Source: Diphasiastrum complanatum (lineage: Eukaryota; Streptophyta; Lycopodiopsida; Lycopodiales; Lycopodiaceae). From it: 64,000 nucleotides of DNA. The stretch spans positions 25,320,460-25,384,459 of the forward strand of contig CM055092.1 in the NCBI GenBank assembly GCA_029204225.1. The letters run 5' to 3'. Position 1 is the first letter of the stretch. Each line of letters starts with the position of its first letter. The position numbers were made by a program, and so were the translations under genes. Of the stretch, positions 20,885-31,802 are shown piece by piece. The notes under the pieces are model-generated. The model saw nothing but the letters and a program-made list of their open reading frames with translations, was not told the DNA's origin and searched no databases.

Positions 20885-22429
20885 TTCACTAGCATTTGTG
20901 CAAAATGAGTCGAATTTCAAACTTATATATTAGACAAATTGCTTCTTTGGCAATTATGGGAAAAAAACTACAAAACATATAGAGTACTATGGAACAAGAT
21001 CTCAAAATCTACTTGAAGGGTCAATAAGTAACTAGAGCTTCGATGAGGGTTGAACCTTCACCAAAGAACAACTCCCGCATAACTACTACAAATAATCATG
21101 CTTCACATGGTTTTAACCCTCACTCGAGTCAATTTTGATGTTTTGTGTCTATCAACTAGGTCGACGATGGTTCATAATGACATTGCATAGCAAACTTACG
21201 TATGATGCAAACTAACCCTCACTAAGCTCAATTTAAGCAGATTGTACTATTTTGAATCAATGGTAACCTTTGCAAAGATTGGTTTGACTATTTTATATAA
21301 AAAGTAGCCATTCTGGTAATTTCTAGTCTCTTCATGTTTAATTTTAAATTGTTTTACATAATGTAACTATTTTGAACTTTTTATTTTATGCTTTTTTTTT
21401 ATTAATACATACATATGTATGTATAGTAATTGTGTTTTTTAGAGAAAATAGATAATTACCTAGTGGAAAACAACAAAGTAATGAATGAAATAGCTAGAAA
21501 AAAACATGGTGTTGGTTTAGAAATAAATTTAGGCTGCCAATGCTCGTGTAATTCACTGTTATTAAATAGAGAATTAAAGCATTCTCTATCTAAACATTTC
21601 AAAAATAACACTCCTAAAAACAAGATGTCTGACATGATAAGAACTTATGCTGTAAACTTCAATTTCCCTGTAGACAACTTCATCTTATCATAAATACCAA
21701 ATCTCCAACTTTATGATCTTTTCTATTCAATATTCGATCATGCCAAGCCTTACGCCATACATTTCTCATGACTAACGCATCAACACAAAAACTACCACCA
21801 ATCAACTTTCGCTAGATTTTTTAATATTTCAAATGTCTACTAATATGGATTTGAATAAATCTCTATCTAGATTCTGGATTCCGCGTGGATTATGCACGCA
21901 TGGATAAGCAGATGGAAACAATTTGCTCTTATTGGAAACAAACAACTAGAAATTTAGCTCAAATAAACATACATGATTAGATTTGAGCAACTATTAATGA
22001 CGTCTTGCTTTCTATAAATCTTGAGATGAAATCCACAACACTGCACATATCAACACTACCTTTAGTAAACACGATTCGCTTCGCATGACCTGAAGATTTA
22101 CCCTGATTGGATCTCGAAAGCAGAAGCTGTCTGCAGAAAATGAGAATCAAGTACATTTTTAGATGCCACTGAACCATTGCAAATTATCATTTTTACCCGA
22201 AACAAGGCAGACGAAAATGTTGATTATTTGTCACCACTGCATAATAACATATATGTGCCTTGAAATTTCCAACCTTTTTCTACCATGACCGCTAGTCTTC
22301 TTTTCAGGTGAATGTTCTTGAAGAATTGCAACTTCTACAAAACTCAAAGAAGAGTTTTTCCGACTCATGTACCGAGCTATCTGAAAAAAGTCGTCTTCAT
22401 CGTATTTCTCCCACTGCAGACCAAGGAAC

Positions 22430-23030
22430 TGTGAAGAATTGAAAAAGATTATCTATGTTAGATATAGGGGTCTTATGTTTTTTACATCAAGCATCTAGGT
22501 GTAGGATGTTGATAGGAATAAATTTGGCATAGATGGCAAACTATGCACTTCCACTTGTAATGCCACTTTTGAGCCAAAATAGAGTAAGAGACTAAACACG
22601 TGCCAATTAGAGTGTAGACAAGTGTAAAGCTTTTGTTTGATGAATTCCAAGAGGTCCAATAGGATTTAGAGGTGGAACCTTGTGAGGTCCAATAGGAAAT
22701 TGAGGTGTGCTTGAATATAGTCCAATAGAATTAAGAGGTGCATGGATCAATGATCATTGTACTCCTCATTTTGAAACTAATTGATTTGGTGATTTCATGG
22801 ATTTTGTGAGTTATTGGATTTCTAGCTTTCTCTCTCTACTCAAGAGCTCATGATGCTTTTTCTCTCTCTACCCGAGGAGAGAGTGAGTGAATGCATGTAG
22901 TAGTGTGTTTTTGCCATAGGAACTAAGATTGATCTTGAGTCTCAATCTAGTCTTGATCTTGGTGCATCTACACACCTTAGGAGATCACAAGTACATGTTT
23001 GTGGACAATCCACACGTGTGAAATTCAAGA
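22430..23030. mobile_element. Solo LTR, unit 5 copy
   Basis: 601-bp LTR at the same position in the repeat as in units 1-4. Confidence 0.8.
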
Positions 23031-23213
23031 GGACCTACAAATTATCACTTTTTATTTCTCACATGTGGGAGATTAAACATGCATTAAAATCAAAAGACCC
23101 TTCTTCAAACATTTGGAGAGCAATGCGCTTTATAATGTGACCTAGCTGTATAACCCACTATATATAATAAAGTTGATTTTAAGTGCAGATGACACTCTGT
23201 ACTCTAACCATAC

Positions 23214-23298
23214 CAATGGCATTTCAGACTCATAGTTTTCTAATGGAAAGTTAAGTTTCTCGGTGTGACCAAGTTTAATTGCTGACCCATCATAATTC
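23214..23298 (-). pseudogene. AP2-domain exon relic, unit 5
   Basis: 85-bp reverse copy of the 28914-28998 exon, same context as in the other units. Confidence 0.7.
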
Positions 23299-24506
23299 CC
23301 GAGCCACACACACCAATGTAGCTAGTTTTACCATATCTTGACAATTTGCACACATTTAAGCTCAATTTAAGCAGATTGTACTATTTTGAATCAATGGTAA
23401 ACTTTGCAAAGATTGGTTTGACTATTTTATTTAAAAAATAGCAATTCTGGTAATTTCTAGTCTCTTCATGTTTAATTTTAAATTGTTTCACAGAATGTAA
23501 CTATTTTGAACTTTCTATTTTATGCTTTTTTTTTATACATATATGTATGTATAGTTATTGTGTTTTTCAAAGAAAATAGATAATTAATTATTGGAAAACA
23601 ACAAAGTAAAGAATGAAATAGATAGAAAAAAACAAGGTGCTGATTTAGAAATAAGTTTAGGCTGCCAATGCTTTTGTAACCGACTGTGATTAAATAGAGC
23701 ATTAAAGCACTCTCTATCTAAACATTTCAAAAATAGCACTCCTAAAAACAAGATGTCTGACATGATAAGAACTTATGATGTAAACTTCAATTTCCCTGTA
23801 GACAACTTCATCTTATCATAAATACCAAATCTCCAACTTTATGATCTTTTCTATTCAATATTCGATCATGCCAAGCCTTACGCCATACATTTCTCATGAC
23901 TAACGCATCAACACAAAAACTACCACCAATCAACTTTCGCTAGATTTTTTAATATTTCAACAGTCTACTACTATGGATTTGAATAAATCTCTATCTAAAT
24001 TCTGGATTCCGCGTGGATTATCCATGCATGGATAATCCACACAAATTTTTTTGACCAAAAAACAACGTTTGGGGCAAACTCAAATGTGTTTCGCTCCTAA
24101 ATTAGAGATGGACTTTCTTTTTTCCGTTGTGTGAGGGAGAGAGAAAAACAGAGTATAGATGAGAGTGAGGATGAGATGGCGATGAATGTGAGTGAGAGGA
24201 TTGATAGTGTTTAGTTTTTAGTTCATTGATGGATATTAATAGTACTATCACTCTGTAATAATTGGAAATTTTTGACAGTTATTATGTAATCCTCTATGAC
24301 TTTAGTGGCAAATTGGGATCGAATGCCACCATGCCAAAAATTGTCCCACTTCATTATTATTGTTGCTAGAAACACCAAATCATGTGTAGATGTTGCAAAT
24401 TGTTTGATGGTTGGATCTGGAGAATCTGTGCATTGCACCACAAAAGAAGTGCATAAGTTTTGGTTTTTAGTTTCAAGCAAAATTCATAAAAAGTACGTGT
24501 ATGAGC

Positions 24507-25028
24507 TTCACTAGCATTTGTGCAAAATGAGTCGAATTTCAAACTTATATATTAGACAAATTGCTTCTTTGGCAATTATGGGAAAAAAACTACAAAACAT
24601 ATAGAGTACTATGGAACAAGATCTCAAAATCTACTTTAAGGGTCAATAAGTAACTAGAGCTTCGATGAGGGTTGAACCTTCACCAAAGAACAACTCCCGC
24701 ATAACTGCTACAAATAATCATGCTTCACATGGTTTTAACCCTCTCTCGAGTCAATTTTGATGTTTTGTATCTATCAACTAGGTCGACGATGGTTCATAAT
24801 GACATTGCACAGCAAACTTACGTATGATGCAAAATAACCCTCACTAAGCTCAATTTAAGTAGAATGTACTATTTTGAATCAATGGTAAACTTTGCAAAGA
24901 TTGGTTTGACTATTTTATTTAAAAAATAGCAATTCTGGTAATTTTTAGTCTCTTCATGTTTAATTTTAACTATTTTGAACTTTTTATTTTATGCTTTTTG
25001 TTTATACATACATACATATGTATGTATA
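24507..25028 (-). repeat. Partial last array unit
   Basis: 300-bp conserved segment and the beginning of an A segment, cut after the ATACATACATATGTATGTATAG tract where the GC-richer element fragment begins. Confidence 0.8.
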
Positions 25029-26231
25029 GTTATAGCTATTTACACCCGAATTCGAGCAGCATCTATGTATCAATGGTTAACCCGTACAGTTCGAATATGT
25101 CGCCCCGCACCCCACAAGGTACAGACCGTGGTAACACCTCGAGGGCAGCACTTTGACTCATCAAGTCCCCCGTTCTGTCGACCACCCCGACCATGGACGC
25201 ACCCGTGCTTACACTGTGGGCAGCACCTTGCGCAACGGCTGTCCTGACAAAACCCAAAACGTGGCCATCCCTGTGAGACTTGCGTAGCTGACCGGCTAGT
25301 CGGCTCTGATACCACATGTTGCGCCGACGCTTCAAAGGGCGCTGGGACTTGAGTGGTTTCCCCAACAAGTGCTTAAGTCTAACATTTATCCATCATGCAC
25401 TTACATAAAAGCCAACTCAGAAACGTAACAAGCTTAACCATTTAGACTTAAGAAAACTGGAATCCCAACCAACCCGAAAGCCAACTCAGAATCCGTCTCC
25501 AAAAGGTAACCAAAGGCAAAGACAAGCCACACATGAAACCCAAGGCATAGTGGTCGCCAAACTGACCAATTGGCATAGCGGCAAGCCCCATGTCGATGAC
25601 AGTGACCCTTAGGCGCTAGCGACGCAAAAAGGTTGTAGTAAGGGTCCTTCCACTTGGACCAGTCCTGGAGGCGAAACCGAAATGGTAATCATCCCCAAGG
25701 ATCAACACTATTAGATTTGGAAGAGGTTACATTCATACATAGACTGACCGGTCTCAGGGCCACCAACACGTGCTGGGCATTGTGCCTGGCTCGTGTTGGT
25801 AGAGGGAGCTGAGACCTGGCAAATGGATTCCTGGCGCTGGTTGAGCTGCCCAAGTTTTTGTCTGCCGGACTCCCCCTATAGTTTCTGTCTGCTATGATTC
25901 GACGCATCCCCTCTGTTCTAAAACATAGTGCTTTCTGGTAAAGCACGCTTTTTGGGACTTAGTTTTTATTTTGCTGATTAAGCTTGGCAAGCCTGGCAGA
26001 ATCAGTCTGGCTCCCGGACATGGGTCCCGGGAGCCGTTCCGGTGGCAGAATCAACTTGCTTCCTAACTAGGCCAAGACTCGAGCTCCAGAGCTAGCTCAT
26101 GACTTGTGACTACTTGACTGGCTCACCACAGGTCGGAGGCTCAGTCCTTGACGTTCTAACTTGCTCTGGGACCTTAGGGAGTGTCACCCCTTAGAGTCTT
26201 ATAGGGCACGCTGGGTGCACCTGAGTCAGCT
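25029..26231 (-). mobile_element. GC-richer LTR-retrotransposon fragment
   Basis: About 1.2 kb with composition unlike its AT-rich surroundings. GGCTCTGATACCA at 25302-25314 is the reverse complement of the Met-tRNA primer site. It is followed at 25317 by TGTTGCGCC, a plausible LTR edge, so a minus-strand element's leader lies at 25029-25301 and its 5' LTR runs from 25317 rightward. No second LTR copy or coding domain is in the window. The right edge near 26231 is where sequence shared with 46.69 kb and 61.68 kb (ACTCTCTGTATGAGC) resumes. Superfamily not determinable. Confidence 0.6.
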
Positions 26232-26650
26232 TTACAACAGGAAGACTCTCTGTATGAGCATTGTGGTTGCATGATACTTTGTGAGTCAAACCTCGTGGTT
26301 TGTATGTTATTATGTAGTGGTGATAAATATTCAAAATTTCCTTTGGCCTTGTTATGGATAGATAATTTTCATGGTTCTATGGCTGCTTAAAATGTTTTTG
26401 ATTCTCTTTTTCTTAAGCCAACTTTTGCTTACGAGCTCCAATCAGAGCGAATCTTCAAGTGATGTGAAGCGAATCGTTATCACTAAAGGTAGTGATGATA
26501 CGTAAAACACTATGCTTTTTATCTCAAGATTTATAGAAAGCAAGATGCCATTAATAGTTGCTAAAATCCAATCGTTGTTTGTTTCCAATATGACCAAATG
26601 TTTTCCATCTCCTTAACAATGTGCTGAAAATTCATATGTTTTTTAAGATC

Positions 26651-26807
26651 CAACAAAGCAGTAGTAGTACAAGAATAATGCAAAAACGCTTATAGGGACC
26701 TATTTGGACCAGTAGAAGATGTTGAGAATGTTATTCCAACCATTAGAAAAATCAAGTTTCTCTTTCTACTCACACTTGTAAATATTCTCTTGGAAGAGCT
26801 GGAGATG
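26651..26807 (+). pseudogene. Unidentified exon R, copy 1
   Basis: Open stretch containing RDLFGPVEDVENV and a downstream KIKF...LEELEM, followed by a GTGAG donor-like sequence. The protein is not recognised. Copies: 29777-29939 on plus; about 36430-36600, 53590-53770, 57890-58060 and 61110-61280 on minus. Conservation of the reading frame in most copies (one copy has a stop just upstream) suggests a formerly coding exon. Confidence 0.4.
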
Positions 26808-27375
26808 GTGAGAATTTTGAAAATCCCTTCTAGCCTAAAAGTGTTGATTTTTAAGATATTAGCCACTTCAATCCATCCTCTTTAAACTGTAATCATGTTT
26901 CTAGGCCATATATGACTAGTCAACTTGCTTTCTTGTTATCCAAGAATGATCCAAGAAGATTGATTTCATATGAAAATGTTGCAGGAAAAGCAAGCTGTAC
27001 TTTATGTTAGCTCTGAACTTCAATAGGGTCTGAATCATACCTTGTTATCAAATGCTCTTCAAATAGTTATGTTTGTGTTTCTTTGCTTCGATTCTAGGTT
27101 ATTGTGAGAAATGGTGAGAATTATTGAGCATGGTGATTCCATTAGGTTTAAGGAGTATATGACTCCTATTGTGTATGTAAGCTAAGTGATAATTAGTTTA
27201 AGAAATCCCCAATTAATTGAGAGAGAGAGAGCGAGAGATCACATAGTGATTGAAGTCAATTTTATTAATTCACATTTTAGATACCTGGCCTAAAAAACCC
27301 TAACCTTAAAGACCCTAAATCTTCAATATCTCCCCGCTCTCTCAAATCTTCTCTCCTCTCACGTTCTGCAACCTG

Positions 27376-27420
<45 letters not shown>

Positions 27421-27669
27421 GTCCTCTTAGTCTCTCAATCACATTAACCTCTCTCTCTCTCTCATCGCGTTTGTAACTGGGTTATTGCTGCAGATTATTA
27501 CTGCCACCTCCCGCCTCTAAAACCCTGATCAATCAATAGCTAGGCAGGATATGTTCTTGATGATCTTTCAATCCAGCTCCAGAGTAAAGAGAAAATTATT
27601 TAGCGATTTGCAAGGAGTGTAGCCGCTCCCCAGCATTCGAATTGTAAGCATCAAAGGCATCTTTGGTGC

Positions 27670-27671
<2 letters not shown>

Positions 27672-27706
<35 letters not shown>
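27672..27706. repeat. (TC)n microsatellite, short allele
   Basis: About 35 bp of TC between GTGCATTTC and CATTGAGCC. The same site in the inverted copies carries about 146 bp (52578-52723) and 158 bp (60049-60206) of the complementary GA repeat. Another CT-rich tract lies at about 27378-27420. Confidence 0.85.
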
Positions 27707-27710
<4 letters not shown>

Positions 27711-28264
27711 GAGCCAGGAAAGCAAATATGAATCAGAATAAATCATACGCTTATCTGCAAACAAGATACATTAAAATGAATCAGAGCGTGTGTTTAATTT
27801 CCTCCTATCTCATCAAAGCAACCTTTCCCAATCCACAAGAAGACACATTCTGCTCTCTCCATCTCTCAACTCCCTCTCTCAAACTCACATTCTTGTCTCT
27901 CGATCCATCGCTTGCGCGAACTCTGTGGAAAGTTCGCTTTCCAGAAGTTTCTGAAAGCTCGTGTTCAGTCTCTCTAAAATACATGTGTTTTGCCTTCATC
28001 CTCACTTGAACTGCCTTTCAACTGCCCATCAAATGCGTGGACCAATAAAATTTTAGAAAACCCATTTTGTCTAACTCGGGTGACATTGTATCTCATATCT
28101 TTGCTACCACGCTAGCTCCGATTTTTCATACTTCATATCACAGTTAGCTATCGTGCTCCTTCATTGTAAGTTTCAACTACAAATAATTTTTTCTCAGGCA
28201 ATCGCAATCCTCCACGTCGATTTTGCCGGTTAACTCTACGTGAGAGTGAAATTCACGGGCAGCT

Positions 28265-28387
28265 ATGGCAGGGAGGAGTAAGTATAAAGGTATTTATCAC
28301 AGAAAACGAACGGGAAGATGGGAAGCAAATATCTGGTATGGAAAGAAAATATGTTCCGCCGGATTACATGAATTCTTTGAAAAATAA
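28265..28387 (+). pseudogene. AP2/ERF-domain gene fragment, exon a
   Basis: Starts ATG GCA GGG AGG and encodes SKYKG-IYHRKRTGRWEANIWYGK before the frame closes 40 codons in. The YKG motif, the basic RKRTGRWEA stretch and W-E-A-x-I-W are hallmarks of the beta-sheet of an AP2 DNA-binding domain (AINTEGUMENTA/WRINKLED-like, double-AP2 class). The part after GKK is probably read-through into an intron, since this gene class has very short exons there. The next domain pieces are at 28762-28792 and 28914-28998. An inverted copy at 59381-59503 encodes the same peptide with few changes. The upstream region has no matching exons, so this is treated as a gene remnant. Confidence 0.6.
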
Positions 28388-28761
28388 TTATAGTGAGAAA
28401 TAGATGATATTTGTAAAGCTATTTACATGTAAAGTCTCTTAGAGCGAAAGTGATCTGTAGATATGGCCTGAGCAAATTTGATTTGTTTTTTGTAAGATCT
28501 AGCGTTTTATATTTTCTTTACAAAGCTACTTACATATGTTTGAAATGCAACCAGTTTATATGGTTTTTCATTTTCCAATAACAGGAGAAGAAAAGGCGAC
28601 AAACGTTTTGGAAGAATGGCTAACCCAGGACAGCTCTCCATTGGTACGATTTTTGTGACAATGAATTTATGGATTGATACAACCTCATTAAAAAACAAGA
28701 CCTCGAGGATGCTCGAAAATGACCTATTCTTGACGCTAATGAGCGCCACTTTGCTTTGCAG

Positions 28762-28792
28762 GTGCCTATCATAATGAGATAGCAGCAGCCAG
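28762..28792 (+). pseudogene. AP2-domain fragment, exon b
   Basis: 31 bp between TTTGCAG and a GTTTGTG donor, encoding GAYHNEIAAAR. This matches the middle of AP2 domains (G-x-Y-x-x-E-x-A-A-x-A-Y-D). Inverted copy at 59001-59031. Confidence 0.6.
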
Positions 28793-28913
28793 GTTTGTGT
28801 GAACTGGTGGCAGTTAACTGATTCTCAATGACTTGGTTTATGAAATTACCATCCTAAATATCGTTCATAACTCCATTGCTCTGCTAATGTGTTAGAACTA
28901 TTTTGTGGCTCAG

Positions 28914-28998
28914 GAATTATGATAGGGCAGCAATTAAACTTGGTCACACCGAGAAACTTAACTTCCCATTAGAAGACTATGAGTCTGAAATGCCACTG
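28914..28998 (+). pseudogene. AP2-domain fragment, exon c
   Basis: 85-bp exon after GGCTCAG and before GTATGG. In phase with exon b it encodes NYDRAAIKLGHTEKLNFPLEDYE, the helix and NFP(L)E-x-Y end of an AP2 domain of the AINTEGUMENTA type. Copies of just this exon sit in every tandem array unit, at 37315-37382 and at 58792-58875. The phase agreement between exons b and c supports a real former gene. Whether this copy is transcribed cannot be judged. Confidence 0.65.
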
Positions 28999-29236
28999 GT
29001 ATGGTTAGAGTACGAAGCTTTTGATCTTGTTGGTAGTAATATCGCTCTCTGTCGTCTGCATTTAAAGTCAACTTTATTATATATAGTGGGTTATACAGCT
29101 AGGTCACATTTTAAAGCACATTGCTCTCCAAATGTTTTAAGAAGGGTCTTTTGATTTTAACGTGTGTTTAATCTCCCATATGTGAGAAATAAAATATGAT
29201 ACTTTATAGTTCCCTGGTGTACATTGGTGACTGCAG

Positions 29237-29350
29237 TGGGAGAAATACGATGAAAACAACTTTTTTTATATAGTTCGGCACATGAGTCGGAAAAACTCTT
29301 CTTTGAGTTTTGTAGAAGCTGCAATTCTTCATGAACATTCACCTGAAAAG
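29237..29350 (+). pseudogene. Exon-like piece downstream of the AP2 exons
   Basis: After CTGCAG the frame reads EKYDENNFFYIVRHMSRKNSSLSF and on to HSPEKK. The spacing after LNFPLEDY and the Y-x(3)-R-x-x-SR...S-x-SF pattern faintly resemble the linker between the two AP2 domains (EYL-x-x-LRRKSSGFSRG), but the match is weak. Inverted copies lie at 37025-37145 and 58495-58605, and in each array unit (for example 3735-3848). Confidence 0.35.
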
Positions 29351-29939
29351 AAGACTAGTGGTCATGGTAGAAAAAGGTTGGAAATTTCAAGGCACATATA
29401 TGTTATTATGCAGTGGTGACAAATAATCAAAATTTCCTTCTGCCTTGTTTCGGGTACAAATGATAATTTGCAATGGTTCAGTGGCTTCTAAAAATGTTCT
29501 TGATTCTCATTTTCTGCAGACAGCTTTTGCTTCCAAGATCCAATCAGCGTAAATCTTCAGGTCATGCGAAGCGAATCGTGTTTACTAAAGGTAGTGTTGA
29601 TATGTGCAGTGTTGTGGATTTCATCTCAAGATTTATAGAAAGCAAGATGTCATTAATAGTTGCTCAAATCTAATCATGTATGTTTATTTGAGCTAAATTT
29701 CTAGTTGTTTGTTTCCAATAAGAGCAAATTGTTTCCATCTGCTTAACAATGAGCTGAAAACTTGTATGTTCTTTAAGCAACACCCAACAAAGCAGCAATA
29801 GTACAAGAAGAATGGAAACACACTTATAGAGACCTATTTGGACCAGTAGATGATGTTGAGAAAGATGTTCCAACGACCAATAAAATCAAGTTCACCTTTC
29901 TACACGAGCTTGCAAATATTCCCTTGGAGGAGCTGGAAT

Positions 29940-31319
29940 TAAACTTAAAATTAAACAATTTAAAATTAAACATGAAGAGACTAAAATTACCAGAATTGCT
30001 ATTTTTTAAGTAAAATAGTCAACCCAATCTTTGAAAAGTTTACCATTGATTCAAAATAGTACAATTTGCTCAACTTGAGCTTTGCGAGGGTTAGTTTGTA
30101 TCACAAGTTAGTTTGTTGTGCAATGTCATTATGAACCATCGTCGACCTAGTTGATAGACACAAAACATCAAAATTGACTCGAGAGAGGGTTAAAACCATG
30201 TGATGCATAATTATTTGGAGTCCTTATGCGGGGGTTGTTCTTTGGTGAAGGTTCAACCCTCATCGAAGCTCTAGTTACTTATTGACCCTTCAAGAAGATT
30301 TTGAGATCTTGTTTCATAGTACTCTATATGTTTTGTAGTTTTTTTCCCATAATTGCCAAAGAAGCAATTTGTCTAATATATAAGTTTGAAATTCGCTCAT
30401 TTTGCACAAATGCTTGTGAAGCTCATACACGTACTTTTTATGAATTCTGCTTGAAACTAAAAACCAAAATTTATGCACTTATTACCAACCTTCTGTATAT
30501 ATACACTCCATCATGTGTAAACAAGTTTAGTCGTTCGAGAATTATTCTAGTTCTACTGACACCAATCCTCAAAAAGAACTTGTGACTTATGCCTTCTCAA
30601 CATGATATTTTGCTGCTCCCTAGCATGGAAAAAGTCGTTTTTCCTTGACCCATTACTCTAAACAATCGGCATTCATGCATTTTGTATATTACTGCAATAA
30701 ATTTTTAACTTTGCATGCCTATAAAGCCTCCCTTGCCACCACAGGAATAGTCATAGGGGATCATGCTTCGGGTGGCCAGCCTATGTGGACCTCAACATGG
30801 GTAGAGTGTGGCACTCCTATGGACTACAAGGTTACAGTGCACATTAAAATCGGCCCATTATACCTTAAACTTTAGGCTTCAAAATTCAAATGGATTTTTT
30901 GAGAGGTCTCAAATCTTTTGTGGAGCAATGCACAGATTCTCCAGATCCAACCATCAAACAATTTGCAACATCTACACATGATTTGATGTTTCTAGCAACG
31001 ATAATAATGAAGTGGGACAATTTTTGGCCTGGTGGCATTCGTTCCCAATTTGTCACTAAAGTCATAGAGGATTACATAATAATTGCCAAAAAATTTCAAT
31101 TATTACAGAGTGACAATACTACTAACATCCATCAATGAACTAACAATCCTAAACACTATCAAATTTCTCCCTCACATTCATCCCCATCTCATCTTCACTC
31201 TCATATATACTCTCTGTTTCTCTCTCTCTCACACAACAGAAAAAAGAAAGTCGATCTCTAATTTAGGACCGAACCACATTTTGGTTCGCGCCAAAGGTTT
31301 TTTTTTGGTCAAAAAAATT
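29940..31319 (+). repeat. Monomer copy, inverted relative to the array, with extra sequence
   Basis: Reverse-orientation monomer: A segment end, 300-bp conserved segment (30060-30420), then about 470 bp absent from array units (30470-30900; shared with 47270-47720), then the terminal segment (30900-31140) and the CT-rich and GTTCGCGCC stretch. The array units have a deletion here, so this locus keeps the longer form. Confidence 0.75.
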
Positions 31320-31800
31320 TGTGTGTTTTATCCACGCATGGATAATCCACGCGGAATCCAGAAACTTATTTGCGTGAGTATTGCGTGGATATAAAAAAAT
31401 TGATCCACCCGGTATTAACCATCCCAACTCTCTGGATATCCCATGGATAAAAATACTTTTGCGTGGATAATTATCCATGCGAAAGCCGAGTCTTTTTTTT
31501 AAAAAGTTTACTATGGCGTGGATTATCCACGTGCAATTAATTTTTCTATTTCCGGCTCCGGTGTCCAAGGTTTGCCTAGCTGCTGGGTGTCGGAGTTGGC
31601 GTGGATAATCCACGCAATTTGAATTTCCCAACATCCGGCCGATCTGCTGCCAAAATGACACTTGCGTGAAACATCCACGTGCCCATATCCATGCGAATAT
31701 TCAAGCCAATCCACGGATATATCCATGCAAATTTTTTTTGCTCGTGCGTCCTCCTTTGTATTGTGCGTGGATATTCGTGTGGATATTTTCTACATGTGTT
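31320..31800. repeat. Cluster of GCGTGGAT / ATCCACGC palindromes
   Basis: Within about 480 bp there are roughly ten GTGGAT or ATCCAC/ATCCATG words in opposed pairs. The best are GCGTGGATAATTATCCATGC (about 31462-31481), GCGTGGATTATCCACG (about 31515-31530) and GCGTGGATAATCCACGC (about 31599-31615). Single pairs also occur in each monomer (for example about 34098-34117). A reverse-oriented shorter cluster lies at 48650-48795 beside the second old copia copy. It occupies the place where the first part of a copia Gag would be expected. Function unknown. Confidence 0.65.
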
Positions 31801-31802
31801 CT

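Larger units (their letters stand above)
20885..24506 (-). repeat. Tandem array unit 5 (3622 bp)
   Basis: Resumes the array directly after element 1, with the same order of segments. Its A' (23.5-24.0 kb) is mosaic, with A-type bases around 23750-23830 between A' flanks. The GTTCGCGCC-type segment is altered to GTTTGGGGCAAACTC near 24065. Confidence 0.85.
26232..29939 (+). other. Gene-fragment block, plus orientation (inverted duplicate of about 57.85-61.64 kb)
   Basis: A block with exon-like pieces in order: exon Q (26417-26488), exon R (26651-26807), a CT-rich leader-like region (27.2-27.75 kb), AP2 exons (28265-28998), an exon with the KNSSLSF stretch (29237-29350), a second exon Q (29520-29590) and a second exon R (29777-29939). 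Pieces are bounded by AG|...|GT-like splice bases but frames are broken. The same order appears reversed at 57.85-61.6 kb, and partial copies lie at 35.8-37.4 and 52.45-54.1 kb. It looks like a host gene locus that was captured, partly duplicated and dispersed. Confidence 0.6.

Noticed and set aside
25063-25368. Overlapping frames on both strands in the GC-richer fragment
   Set aside because: High GC lowers stop frequency; the region contains a primer site and LTR edge, not a protein domain.
28265-29939. Calling an intact AP2 transcription-factor gene
   Set aside because: Only one AP2 domain's worth of pieces is recognisable, the next exon-like piece matches weakly, upstream coding sequence is absent and the block is duplicated among repeats.
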